Assembly: GCF_008087665.1 (NCBI RefSeq)
Contig: NZ_CP042912.1
Location: 3,782,001 to 3,846,000, forward strand
DNA: 64,000 bases
Origin: Mariniblastus fucicola
GTDB taxonomy: Bacteria > Planctomycetota > Planctomycetia > Pirellulales > Pirellulaceae
Direction of reading: 5' to 3'
Shown one piece after another: positions 16,412 to 25,698 of the stretch (position 1 is the first letter of the stretch; every line of letters starts with the position of its first letter). The notes below the pieces were generated by a model. That model did not search any database. It was not told the DNA's origin and worked only from the letters and a program-made list of their open reading frames with translations. The position numbers and the translations under genes were made by a program.

Positions 16412-18406
16412 TCATTCCTGCTTTTGAATGATGCGATCCAGATCGCCAACTCCCGACTCACTGTCGATCAATTTGCCTTCTTTGTCCCAGACAATCATGG
16501 TCGGCTCACTGACGATCCCAAGCTGGGCCGCCAGCGGACTGCTTTCCATGCCTCCGGGTGCGTGCATTTCGAAAATGCCTTTCAATTCTCCGTCGAATTC
16601 TTTGTAGGCATCTGCGTTGGCCTCGATGTTGGCACTGACGATCACAACCTCGTCCTTGTACTTGCTTTTGATGTCCTGGAAGACTTCGAAAGCCGTATCG
16701 CCTTTGGCGTTTACTTTCTGGTCAGCACACCACATTTCCCAGAAGTAAACAACGACGATCCGATCGCGAAGCGTACGGTTTGAGATGTCGAACACTTTGC
16801 CGTCGACAGTTTTGCCACTGAAAGGAACCGCTTTGCCGCGTCCGTCAATTCGGCGGACCGCACCGGCAGCACGTTTCCCAAAATCGGTACCTTCGTAGCG
16901 TTGCTCACAAGCCTGATACCAACGAGAGGCCTTCTCAGGATCCGCGTTGCGACTGACTTCGAAATTCTGACCGATCATGAACAGGGCTTCCGGAGCAAAC
17001 TTGCTTTTAGGAAATTCCGAACCGAAGGCTTCCAGCTTTTTGTAATACTCTTCAGCGACATCTTCCTTCTCACGCCGATCGGATCTCTCAAGCTTCTTGT
17101 AGTATTCGGCATGAATCATTCGCCAGCGAATGTAATCGAGGCTTTGCGGCTTTTTGGCTTCACGAAGCGTCTTGATGACCGATTCGAGGAAACGAAGTCC
17201 TTCCGGGTAAGCTTCCATTTGGTAAGCGTTGGAAACCGTGTCGCCAATGTTTTCCAGCCAGTTTGATTTTTCCTTTTCCGGAATCTTCTGGTAGATCTTC
17301 CACTGCATCATGGCACGGTCTTTTTGCAGCTTGGCCATCTCGACGCCAGGTTCAGCTTCTTTGGCGATCGCCGTTTCCATTTTGGTCAGCTCTTCATAGA
17401 GCCCCGCCAGTTCTTCGTCGACGCGTTCGGTCGGATTGACCGGGTCAAACTGAGGAATAATCTGAGCCACCGGGAACAGCAGACCACCGTTTTCGATGGC
17501 TTTTCCACGTGGGACAACCTGAGGAAGCTCCATCAAACGCCACACGTCGCCAACTTTGACCAACGTGCCCAAAGCCAGCGTGTCGGTACCGCCAGCACCG
17601 GACTCAAAGACGCTCGACGCGTGATCGTGGCAGATCAAGTCTTTGCTCAAACCGCGACCTGCCGCTGCGAGACTTGGCTTGCCGTTGCCAGAGTTAATCC
17701 ACTTTGCCGAACCGTCGATCGCTTTTTGACCGCGGACCATGTTGGCGAAACCTTTGCGAGCGTTATCCAAGCGTGCCGCCGCGTCTTTGGCGAGATCGCC
17801 AGACAGACCCAGCGAAGCAAGTTCTTCTTTGCTCAACAACAGCCGCTGGTATCGTGCATCGTCACGGTTCTTGATTGCCATAAACACTTCATAGGCCACT
17901 TCTTCGGCAGAGATAACTTTCCACTGATCGATTTCGCCATCCTGATTGCGATCGATTCCCCAGCGGGTTCCAGCCGAACCAAGCCAACGATATTCGTTGG
18001 GCTCGGAGTCGTAGTCCGTGTCGACTTCGCGATAGACTTCGATTCCGTCCTTGTAGTAGGAAAAGTAGTCGAGCTTGCGATCCGAATTTGTGTCGAGCAG
18101 AACCCGGACGACGCGATTGGTTGCATCGGCAATCACATAGCCAGTTTTCTTGAACAGTTCGCTACTGCTCTGCATCTGAGCTTTTTTGACCATTTCTTCG
18201 GTCGGTCGCCCGCTGACTTTGAAATCGTAGTCAACGTCCTGTTTTGCTTTATAAGTCAACGCAGTCGAGATCTCGGATTCTGAGAACTGCTTTTTCTTTT
18301 GAGCTGCCGCATCGGGCGAGTTCAGCGACAACATCGCGACAGCAAGAAAAGCAGTCGTAGCGAGTTTCTTGATTGTGATTTGGAAAGATTGGTCAAACGG
18401 CATCAT
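16412..18406 (-). CDS. Secreted protein with C-terminal thioredoxin-like (redoxin) domain
   Basis: 664 residues from ATG 18406, which gives a signal peptide (TIKKLATTAFLAVAMLSL, cleavage near DAAAQ); the frame is open to 18733 but that extension looks non-coding. The middle part (about 300-520) is helical with TPR-like units (EAYPEGLRFLESVIKTLREA, FAPEALFMIGQNFEVSR). The last 140 residues form an AhpC/TSA-thioredoxin fold: VPFSGKTVDGKVFDISN, then VVVYFWEMWCADQKV. The active-site position reads CADQ, lacking the second Cys of CxxC, so classical disulfide exchange is unlikely. Near residues 95-160 are Asp-rich segments (LDTNSDRKLDYFSYY, DRNQDGEIDQWKV) that resemble EF-hand-like calcium loops. 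Role unknown; envelope location inferred. Confidence 0.85.
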   Translation of the reverse strand: MMPFDQSFQITIKKLATTAFLAVAMLSLNSPDAAAQKKKQFSESEISTALTYKAKQDVDYDFKVSGRPTEEMVKKAQMQSSSELFKKTGYVIADATNRVVRVLLDTNSDRKLDYFSYYKDGIEVYREVDTDYDSEPNEYRWLGSAGTRWGIDRNQDGEIDQWKVISAEEVAYEVFMAIKNRDDARYQRLLLSKEELASLGLSGDLAKDAAARLDNARKGFANMVRGQKAIDGSAKWINSGNGKPSLAAAGRGLSKDLICHDHASSVFESGAGGTDTLALGTLVKVGDVWRLMELPQVVPRGKAIENGGLLFPVAQIIPQFDPVNPTERVDEELAGLYEELTKMETAIAKEAEPGVEMAKLQKDRAMMQWKIYQKIPEKEKSNWLENIGDTVSNAYQMEAYPEGLRFLESVIKTLREAKKPQSLDYIRWRMIHAEYYKKLERSDRREKEDVAEEYYKKLEAFGSEFPKSKFAPEALFMIGQNFEVSRNADPEKASRWYQACEQRYEGTDFGKRAAGAVRRIDGRGKAVPFSGKTVDGKVFDISNRTLRDRIVVVYFWEMWCADQKVNAKGDTAFEVFQDIKSKYKDEVVIVSANIEANADAYKEFDGELKGIFEMHAPGGMESSPLAAQLGIVSEPTMIVWDKEGKLIDSESGVGDLDRIIQKQE

Positions 18407-18741
18407 GGTTAAACCTGTTACTTTGAAATGGCCTGCAGGCCTATGGTTCTTGTTCAGCGCTTTTATATCGCAAATCCGGTTTCCGTTACCACCTCCAATT
18501 CCGGCGATTTGACACTCCTCGACCAAACGACCGTCTGTTCTGGGAAGGCTATGAGGATTAGCGAAGATACATATTGTGGCCCAACAAATCCCAATCGCAA
18601 AAATTGACCAAAATTCGAAACCAGATTTCAGATTTGAGGACGTAACCTCGATGATGGAGTGATAGCTTTCGGAACGCGTAGGCCGCCCCAGGCGGTTCAT
18701 GTGGAATAAAAAATGCTTCAAAAATTTGGTCATTCCACGGT
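18407..18741. other. Intergenic region without a supported gene
   Basis: The minus frame of the neighbour stays open here, but residue composition and the position of the signal peptide argue that this is 5' untranslated or promoter DNA. No RNA gene or repeat is visible. Confidence 0.55.
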
Positions 18742-18769
18742 TTGACAGGCTTTGAGGTTTCCATAGAAT
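18742..18769 (+). promoter_or_regulatory. Strong promoter of the tRNA-Ile/tRNA-Ala unit
   Basis: Perfect -35 TTGACA (18742-18747), 16-base spacer, -10 TAGAAT (18764-18769, five of six matches). The first tRNA begins 50 bases downstream. Confidence 0.72.
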
Positions 18770-18819
18770 AGCGAACCTTGCTGGAGGAGCAGCGTCTTGC
18801 TTCTCGGATGAAACACGAT

Positions 18820-18893
18820 GGTCGTGTAGCTCAGTTGGTTAGAGCGCGTCGCTGATAACGACGAGGTCGCAAGTTCGAATCTTGCCACGACCA
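18820..18893 (+). tRNA. tRNA-Ile (GAT)
   Basis: 74 nucleotides: acceptor GGTCGTG/CACGACC, D-arm GCTCAGTTGGTTAGAGC, anticodon loop CTGATAA (anticodon GAT), T-arm with GTTCGAAT. Discriminator A. It is the first of a two-tRNA transcript. Confidence 0.97.
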
Positions 18894-18950
18894 CTGCCAA
18901 CGGCCAGACAGGCCAGCGGTACATGCATCTCCCGAAGATGCCTAAAACTC

Positions 18951-19023
18951 GGGGACGTAGCTCAACTGGGAGAGCGCCTGCCTTGCACGCAGGAGGTTGT
19001 CGGTTCGATCCCGGTCGTCTCCA
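18951..19023 (+). tRNA. tRNA-Ala (TGC)
   Basis: 73 nucleotides: acceptor GGGGACG/CGTCTCC (one G-U pair), D-arm GCTCAACTGGGAGAGC, anticodon loop CTTGCAC (anticodon TGC), T-arm CGGTTCGATCCCG. It lies 57 bases after tRNA-Ile. In many bacteria this Ile-Ala pair sits in the 16S-23S spacer; no rRNA is present here. Confidence 0.97.
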
Positions 19024-19026
19024 CTT

Positions 19027-19062
19027 AAACGCCGTTGAAATTATTTCAGCGGCGTTTTTTTT
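19027..19062 (+). terminator. Terminator of the tRNA-Ile/tRNA-Ala unit
   Basis: A 14-bp stem with one wobble (AAACGCCGTTGAAA with TTTCAGCGGCGTTT), a TTA loop and eight Ts in all at the end, starting four bases after tRNA-Ala. Confidence 0.88.
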
Positions 19063-19235
19063 ACGCGCCTGCAGAATCTGGCGCACCGAATCGCGGAACC
19101 TGCCGCCTATCTGGGGCAACGCCAAATATCATCACAGCTTATCGACCTGGTTAGCCAGGGCATCCGTTCGAGCCGCATTTCGGGAACTTTGAAGTGGACT
19201 CAATCCCGATAACTCAGGTAGGCTAAACGCTTGAC

Positions 19236-19252
19236 GCGGCAAAAATTGCCGC
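19236..19252. promoter_or_regulatory. Perfect short hairpin in the leader of the RND gene
   Basis: GCGGCAA, loop AAA, TTGCCGC: a 7-bp perfect stem with a triloop, 27 bases before the ATG of the exporter and overlapping a TTGACG sequence (19231-19236). It could be an operator or an mRNA structure; function inferred only from position. Confidence 0.4.
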
Positions 19253-19278
19253 AGCCTTAGGCAAGAATCGACGGTGTC

Positions 19279-22200
19279 ATGGTTAAACCATTCTTCTCGC
19301 GAAAATTTCCTCTCGGTGGTAACGTTGCCGTCGCGATTCTCGTTGTTGTGGCCTTCGTTGTGCCGCTATTGGCTCGAAGTGCCAAATTGGGGATGGAGAA
19401 CATCACCAACAACGTGGCTGACTGGCTGCCCGACGACTACGCCGAAACGATCGATCTGAAAGAGTTTCGTCAGTACTTCTACGGTGACCAATTCGTGGTC
19501 GTCAGCGGACCGTGGTGTCACGAAGGCAACCCTCAATTCAATTTGCTGCGCCAGAAACTTCGCGAAGAATCGCTGGAGTACGAAAAGATCCTGATCGAAT
19601 CGGGACGCGACGAGGAACTCCGCGCTCACAAAACGGGTGACGAACTTGGCTTGATGAAGCGTAACGGCACCTACCACGAGGACTGGGGGCAGCGTCAGGA
19701 AAAGTGGCTGCAGGGAAAAGACAAACAGTGGTACTTCGTCGATCGTCAGGGCCAGCTGTTCCGATGGAAAGGCCAAAACAATGTCGTGGAAGGCGTGCAG
19801 CGCTGGATGGAGCGATCTTCCAACGGGCGAAACGAAGCTGACGGGATCTTTATCGATCAGTTTGGTCCGCCTCCAAACCTTAACGAAGGCAAAGAGAACC
19901 CGTTCTACGAAGATCCGCGAAAACTGTGCTGTCGCCCGTTCAAGTCGGTGGTTTCCGGGCTGGAAGTTTTTGAGCAGATCGGCGGAGAGAACGGAACGCT
20001 GCGAATCAGCACGAATGAAGGAGACGAAAAGTCAGCCTTCGAAGCCGAAATTGAAGCCCACCAAAGGCTGACCGGAGCGCTCTTCGGTACGACGCCGCCA
20101 AAGACGTTTACCTGGTCGTGGACTTCGCTGCTGAAGCACGTTGATCAGGAACGCTGGAAAGTCTTGCAGTCGAATCCGATTCACCGCGAGCGATTTGATG
20201 CGTTCGTTAGCGAGATTGTGGAACAGGAATACGACGGCAGCCGGTCGAAGCTGGCCGAAGCCAACCAAAAGGAACGTTTGGAGCTCTGGTATCGCCTGTG
20301 GTATCAGCTGGAGCTTGACGCTCCGCCGCGCCAAACTTGCTTGGTGGTGACGTTGAACGATCCGATCATCACAGAACTCGATCGTGCTGTCGGTCGTCCG
20401 GTCCCTGGTAAACCTCGTCGCGGGCGAATTTTGGAACTCGCGATTAGCAAGTGCGGAATTAGCGAAGACAACATCCACATTGGCGGTCCGCCTGCTGACA
20501 ACGTCGCGATCGATGAAGAGGGAACTTCGACGCTGGTCAAACTGATCAAGTACTCGGCCATCATCGGAATTCTGATTGCGTGGCTGTGCTTTCGCAACGT
20601 TCGAGTCACCTCGATGATCTTCTTTGTCGGCGGCGTCGCGGCGATGGGCAGCCTCGCGATCGTGTGGCTGGCCGGCGATTCGATGGATGCAATTTTGATG
20701 TCCATGCCTTCCCTGGTTTACGTGTTGGGACTCTCCGGCGCGGTGCACCTGGTGAACTATTATCGCGACGCGTGCCGCGAAAACGGGCCCAAGCTGGCTG
20801 CGGAAATTGCCGTCCGCCATTGCATTGGCCCCTGCACGCTGGCCGCGTTCACGACGGCTCTGGGTTTATACTCGCTGACCGCCAGTACGCTCAGCCCGAT
20901 CTACAAATTCGGACTTTATTCAGCGATCGCGACAATGGCGACGGTGGTGTTGCTGTTCACCTATCTGCCGGCGGCGCTGACGCTGTTCCGACCTGGATAC
21001 GAAAAAGTTGACGAGGACGACAAAGAGCCCGAGCAGTCGGTGATGGCGAAGGTTGGCCGATTCTGGGATCAGGTTGGCGACCTTGTGATCAAAAACTGGC
21101 GTCCTGTTTTGGCGGCGGGCTTGATCGTGATGGTGGTCGGTTGCTACGGCATTTCCAAAGTCCAAACGCAGGTGCACTTGCTGAAGCTTTTTGATCCGAA
21201 TGCGAAAATCCTGCAGGACTATCGCTGGATGGAAGAGAACCTTGGCGAGCTTGTACCGGCAGAGATCGTGGTCAATGTTGATGCTTCGGCACAGCTAGAG
21301 CTTTATGAAGAGCAGATAAAGGCGGAAGCCCTGGAGGCTCATCAGCGTGCCATCGCTGCGGCTGAAACGGATGAAGAACGAGAACGACTCGAAGCGATCG
21401 AGCCGGCAGCTGATCCGGACGCCCAGACCTACGCAATGCGTTTGTCGATGCTGGAGCGAATCGAATTGTCCGGCCGTGTGCGGCATTATCTGGAGACGTT
21501 TTTTGGACCCGAAGGCACCGGTGATATTGGCTCGGGTATGTCGACAGACGTTTTCACCCCGTCCACCGACGACACCCAGGAACGGGAAGTTGTAATACGT
21601 AGTGTGATCAGCAAACGGCTCTATGAGAGCCGTGACGACATGGCGGCTCAGGACTATTACGCGGTCGCAGGTCACTCCAAAGTCGGTGCGGCACGCTTCA
21701 AGAAACAGGCCGTGGATCCGTCGGTCATCGGGCGTGAGTTCTGGAGGATTAGCATTCGCTTGGCGGCTTTGAATGATGTTGACTATGGTGAATTCATCGG
21801 CGACCTGAAAGCTGTGATCGAGCCCGTGATGTCGGCGTATCGATTCCGCAAGGACATACTTGCGGCAATTTACGATGCGAACGATGGAGGCGTCGTGACG
21901 GACACGAAGGTGCTGGTGCTCGGGCCCGATCCGGATCGCTACAACACGGACATCAAAGCAGAACTGGCTCGCGGCAAATCGATTTCGAACCTGATCGATC
22001 AGACCTACATTTTCGGTGACACGCTTCAGGACCTGTTTGAAAATCGTGGGATCCTGACCAAGAAACGAAATCCGCGAAAGTATTACACCTGGAACGATCC
22101 GTCTCGTTTGAGCCTGGACAATCCAAAACTTAGCGAGAAACAAAAGGAAGGCGTTCGCAAGCTTCGCAAGGCATTGAAGTCTGACCCGGATTATATCGGG

Positions 22201-23055
22201 CTGTATGACTGTGTTGTGTTGATCAAAGACGACGAGATGTTCGACGCTGAGTTCCTGAAGAAGCACGCCAAGAACTTCATTGACTGCCGGGATCACGTTT
22301 ACCTGATCGATCCGGTTACCAAGGCTCCACTTCGCGGCATGAAAACCGCCAAAGAGATGCGCGACTCGGGCGAACCGGTCGAAGTCGCGGCAATGTATAC
22401 GGGCATCGTCCCGATCGTCTACAAAGCCCAACGGTCTCTTTTGTGGAGCCTGATCCAGAGTATCGGTTTGGCATTTGTCATGATTTCGGTCGTGATGATG
22501 CTGTTGCTTCGCGATTGGAGATCCGGTTTTCGCAAGGACAATTTGCTGAACTTCCGCGGTGGGATGACTGCGATGATTCCAAACATTTTCCCGGTCGTTG
22601 TCGTGTTCGGCATCATGGGACTGTACGGGATCAAGGTCGACATTGGATCGATGATGACGGCCAGCGTTGCGATGGGCATCGCGGTCGATGATACGATTCA
22701 CTACCTGACGTGGTACCGTGATGCACTCGGCAGAGGCGAGACACGGAAGTCTGCGATCAAGTACGCGTACGAAAAAGTCGCCACGGCGATGACGCAAACG
22801 ACGCTAATCGGTGGACTTGGTCTGGCCGCGTTCGCGATGAGCACGTTTACTCCGACACAACGTTTTGGTTCGTTGATGCTGTTCCTTCTCGCTGCCGCTT
22901 TGATCGGTGACTTGATCGTATTGCCAGCCGTGCTGGCCAGTCCGCTTGGCAAATACTTCGGACGTGAACTTACCGATGCAGAGCGTGCGGAACTGAAAGA
23001 GCCACTTCGCGTCGTTGGGGATCTCGACGAACCGGCTTTGGGGACGGGCACTTAG
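19279..23055 (+). CDS. Giant RND/MMPL superfamily exporter
   Basis: 1258 residues. One membrane segment lies near the N-terminus (about 14-33, VAVAILVVVAFVVPLLA), followed by a periplasmic domain of about 380 residues. A first cluster of membrane helices lies at about 415-570, including the SSD-like VYVLGLSGAVHLVNYYRDA. Another helix is at about 610-630, then a second large periplasmic domain (about 640-1050), and a second helix cluster at about 1055-1215 containing MGIAVDDTIHYLTWYRDAL, the conserved MMPL/HpnN-type Asp-Asp motif. These exporters use the proton gradient to move hydrophobic or lipid substrates (MmpL, HpnN for hopanoids). The substrate here is unknown. An acidic, coiled-coil-like insert (EALEAHQRAIAAAETDEERE) sits at about 683-702 in the second periplasmic domain. 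No adaptor or outer-membrane partner adjoins. Confidence 0.9.
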   Translation: MVKPFFSRKFPLGGNVAVAILVVVAFVVPLLARSAKLGMENITNNVADWLPDDYAETIDLKEFRQYFYGDQFVVVSGPWCHEGNPQFNLLRQKLREESLEYEKILIESGRDEELRAHKTGDELGLMKRNGTYHEDWGQRQEKWLQGKDKQWYFVDRQGQLFRWKGQNNVVEGVQRWMERSSNGRNEADGIFIDQFGPPPNLNEGKENPFYEDPRKLCCRPFKSVVSGLEVFEQIGGENGTLRISTNEGDEKSAFEAEIEAHQRLTGALFGTTPPKTFTWSWTSLLKHVDQERWKVLQSNPIHRERFDAFVSEIVEQEYDGSRSKLAEANQKERLELWYRLWYQLELDAPPRQTCLVVTLNDPIITELDRAVGRPVPGKPRRGRILELAISKCGISEDNIHIGGPPADNVAIDEEGTSTLVKLIKYSAIIGILIAWLCFRNVRVTSMIFFVGGVAAMGSLAIVWLAGDSMDAILMSMPSLVYVLGLSGAVHLVNYYRDACRENGPKLAAEIAVRHCIGPCTLAAFTTALGLYSLTASTLSPIYKFGLYSAIATMATVVLLFTYLPAALTLFRPGYEKVDEDDKEPEQSVMAKVGRFWDQVGDLVIKNWRPVLAAGLIVMVVGCYGISKVQTQVHLLKLFDPNAKILQDYRWMEENLGELVPAEIVVNVDASAQLELYEEQIKAEALEAHQRAIAAAETDEERERLEAIEPAADPDAQTYAMRLSMLERIELSGRVRHYLETFFGPEGTGDIGSGMSTDVFTPSTDDTQEREVVIRSVISKRLYESRDDMAAQDYYAVAGHSKVGAARFKKQAVDPSVIGREFWRISIRLAALNDVDYGEFIGDLKAVIEPVMSAYRFRKDILAAIYDANDGGVVTDTKVLVLGPDPDRYNTDIKAELARGKSISNLIDQTYIFGDTLQDLFENRGILTKKRNPRKYYTWNDPSRLSLDNPKLSEKQKEGVRKLRKALKSDPDYIGLYDCVVLIKDDEMFDAEFLKKHAKNFIDCRDHVYLIDPVTKAPLRGMKTAKEMRDSGEPVEVAAMYTGIVPIVYKAQRSLLWSLIQSIGLAFVMISVVMMLLLRDWRSGFRKDNLLNFRGGMTAMIPNIFPVVVVFGIMGLYGIKVDIGSMMTASVAMGIAVDDTIHYLTWYRDALGRGETRKSAIKYAYEKVATAMTQTTLIGGLGLAAFAMSTFTPTQRFGSLMLFLLAAALIGDLIVLPAVLASPLGKYFGRELTDAERAELKEPLRVVGDLDEPALGTGT

Positions 23056-23215
23056 GCCGCGATTTAAGGCTCGAATCCGATCCTGGATGACCATATTGCC
23101 ATTGAAAATGCTGGCTTAGAGCTATAGATTGCCGCATTGGTATCGGCCGGATCTGCCCGACTTTCGGGACCGCTCCGCGCTCTAACGCAACTTTTTTAGA
23201 CCAACAGGTTTTTCG

Positions 23216-25612
23216 ATGAGTCCTCTTCGCTGGTTTAGACGGCACGCAACTTGGATGTTGATCATTTTTGGCGTTGTGCTGATGGCGATTTTTGGCCTTG
23301 GTCCGGTATTTGACCAAATGACCCAGGGCTTCCAAAGCACCGGCGGTTTGGCCGACGATCCGGTCATCATCAAATATCGTGACGGTGACATTACTCGTTC
23401 AAAGCTCGACGAGCTTCAACGAAACCACTATGCGACACGCCGTTTCCTCGGTGCATTGGTCGAACAGGCTGCCAAACAATGCGAAGCGAAAGACGTGCAA
23501 TATTCGCCGCTGGCCGCCATGGTTCAGCCGCTGTCCCGAGCAGACAATCAGGACGTCATCGACGAGCAAATGTTGGTTCGCAAGTTGCTGGCTGATCGTG
23601 CTGAGGACGAGGGCGTCGTGGTGAGCGATGGCATGATCGACGATTACCTTTCGTTGATGGCTGGACAAGCCGAGTTCGCTCCACGCGACTGGAAACAGAT
23701 TAACAAACTGGTCAACCAACGCATCCCGATGACGGTTATCCGCAAGCACCTCGGTTTGGAACTCAAGACGATGCAGATGCAGCAGTATGCATCTGTCGGC
23801 ATTCCACTTAACCCGATTCCCACCGAAGCGGTTGAGCTATACGCTCGAGCGAACAATCGCATCGAATGCGAAGTCGTTCCTGTTTCTGTCGAAGAGTACG
23901 TTTCGAAAGTCACTGAACAACCTGGTGATGCGGAACTTCGGGCATTGTACGAAGAAGGCAAATACGAGTACGCCGACGTCGGGATGCAGACTCCCGGTTT
24001 CAAAGTTCCACGCAAAGTAAACGTTCAATATTTCGTTGGCGAAATGGGCACTTTCCTCGACAACGAAATGGCAAAACTGACGGATGCTCAAGTTGCCGCC
24101 GAATACGAAAAACTCGTCGCTGCAGAAGATCCGATGGTTGTGGAGATCGTTCCTCAAGCTGAGCCGGAAGGGTTCGATCTTGATCTCAGCGATGACGAAC
24201 CTGCGAAGGAAGAATCATCAGAAGCAAAAACCGAGCCATCGGACGCCGATGCAAACGTGGACGTCAAAGCGGACGTTCCCGTTTTGAGCATGCCCGAGGC
24301 GGAGACGACGGAGCCCGCTGTTCCCGATCCTGAAAAGCTGCTGAAAGATGTGCCTGCCGAAACCAAACCTGCTGACGGCTTGAAAGTGACTCCGGCGGAA
24401 GAAGGCGCTGGTTCCGGTTCAGACCAATCTGTTTTGGTTCGCGGCACCAAAAGCCAGTTTGCTTCGTTTGTCCAGGAAGAAGAACCAGCGTCCGAAGAAT
24501 CATCAGCGACAGAAACGACCGCTGCGGAAACGACAACTCCTGGAACGACCCAGGAAGGCGGAAGCGATGTCGGAGGGATTGGCGACATGCAGCTTTCTGA
24601 TGAAACGGCGGGGCCATCGACTGGAGAGGCGACAAAGAAAACTCAGATTAAGCCTTTGGCAGATGTGGCTGACGATATTCGTCGTCGACTGGCGATCGCT
24701 ACCGCGTTTTCGAAAAAGAACGAAGCAATCAAACGTGCGATGATTTCGATGCAGACGTACCAAAATCAGGTGCTGCGTTGGGAAACATCTCGCGAATCAG
24801 AAAAAACAGAATCATCAAAGCCCGAAATGCCGGACTTCGATGCAATCGCCAAGGACAACGGGCTCGTTTTCCGTGAATCGGGGATGATGCTCAATAGCGA
24901 GTTGGCTGAAACGGACATCGGACGCGTGTTCATCGACGTCGAAACGATCACACCTCAAGGCCCTGTCCGAACGGGAATTCAGTTGTCAGCCAATAAGATT
25001 TTCCTCGACTTTGATCGAGTCGAAGTTCTGATTCCTCAAGTTCTCGATGATAATTTGACACGTAACTCTTACGTTTACTGGTTGGCCGAAAAAGAAGACG
25101 TTCGAATCCCCGAGTTCGATGAAGCCAAACCGGAGATCATCAAGTACTGGAAACATCAACAAGCAGTTGAGCTGGCCCGGAAAGCTGCCGAGCAGATCGC
25201 CGCGAAGGCAAAATCTGAGGGTAAGAAGCTGACTGAGCTCTATCCTGACACAGCCGCTCCAACCGGCGAGTTCACCTGGTTTCGCCCCGGTCGTAACGCA
25301 ACGGCAACTTACGGCATGCCGTTCGGCATCGACAATCCTGGCGAGGAATTCATGTCGACTGCTTTTTCACTTGAGGAAAACGGGACGGGGGTCGCAGCGA
25401 ATCAAGCACGCAGCAAGGTCTACGCGATCCAGCGGACAACGCCTGCGGCTTCGGTTTCGGAACTCGGCCAAGAATACCTTGAGCAACAGTTCTTCCGTTT
25501 CAAACGAGTCCCCACCGACGTGATGGGTGCGGCTCAGTACTATGCTCAGGAACTTGAGTACGACTGGCGCGACGAGTTCGTGAAGTCGATGGAACTCAAG
25601 CGAATGAAGTAG
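23216..25612 (+). CDS. PpiD/SurA-like membrane-anchored periplasmic protein
   Basis: 798 residues, 160 bases after the RND gene. A single N-terminal signal-anchor (WMLIIFGVVLMAIFGLG, about 13-29) is followed by a SurA_N-like helical region (about 45-210: VIDEQMLVRKLLADRAEDEGVVVSDGMIDDYL) as in PpiD chaperones and parvulin-type isomerases. A low-complexity acidic stretch rich in Glu/Thr/Ala/Ser (about 310-480) interrupts the chain, with C-terminal helices after it (about 640-790). No clear intact parvulin catalytic domain is recognised, so chaperone function without isomerase activity is possible. It probably assists folding of exported proteins. Confidence 0.75.
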   Translation: MSPLRWFRRHATWMLIIFGVVLMAIFGLGPVFDQMTQGFQSTGGLADDPVIIKYRDGDITRSKLDELQRNHYATRRFLGALVEQAAKQCEAKDVQYSPLAAMVQPLSRADNQDVIDEQMLVRKLLADRAEDEGVVVSDGMIDDYLSLMAGQAEFAPRDWKQINKLVNQRIPMTVIRKHLGLELKTMQMQQYASVGIPLNPIPTEAVELYARANNRIECEVVPVSVEEYVSKVTEQPGDAELRALYEEGKYEYADVGMQTPGFKVPRKVNVQYFVGEMGTFLDNEMAKLTDAQVAAEYEKLVAAEDPMVVEIVPQAEPEGFDLDLSDDEPAKEESSEAKTEPSDADANVDVKADVPVLSMPEAETTEPAVPDPEKLLKDVPAETKPADGLKVTPAEEGAGSGSDQSVLVRGTKSQFASFVQEEEPASEESSATETTAAETTTPGTTQEGGSDVGGIGDMQLSDETAGPSTGEATKKTQIKPLADVADDIRRRLAIATAFSKKNEAIKRAMISMQTYQNQVLRWETSRESEKTESSKPEMPDFDAIAKDNGLVFRESGMMLNSELAETDIGRVFIDVETITPQGPVRTGIQLSANKIFLDFDRVEVLIPQVLDDNLTRNSYVYWLAEKEDVRIPEFDEAKPEIIKYWKHQQAVELARKAAEQIAAKAKSEGKKLTELYPDTAAPTGEFTWFRPGRNATATYGMPFGIDNPGEEFMSTAFSLEENGTGVAANQARSKVYAIQRTTPAASVSELGQEYLEQQFFRFKRVPTDVMGAAQYYAQELEYDWRDEFVKSMELKRMK

Positions 25613-25640
25613 TTGGCGACCAGAGTCTGGTTATCAAAAC

Positions 25641-25678
25641 AAAAGCGGCAGTGTGATTGACCACACTGCCGCTTTTTT
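25641..25678. terminator. Bidirectional terminator between convergent genes
   Basis: A perfect 15-bp stem (25641-25655 with 25662-25676), a 6-base loop, with T-tracts on both strands (TTTTTT on plus, TTTTG on minus). It separates the PpiD-like gene from the aldehyde dehydrogenase. Confidence 0.92.
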
Positions 25679-25698
25679 ATTTGTCGTACTCGAACCGG

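Noticed and set aside
17324-18283. 319-residue plus-strand frame over the thioredoxin-like gene
   Set aside because: Antisense shadow with no motif, no start signal and a real gene opposite.
18820-19062. Integration site at the tRNA genes
   Set aside because: No integrase, no direct repeat of a tRNA end and no island-like content nearby.
21295-22797. 500-residue antisense frame inside the RND exporter
   Set aside because: It mirrors the codon pattern of the exporter, is rich in His/Arg, has no domain and no ribosome binding site.
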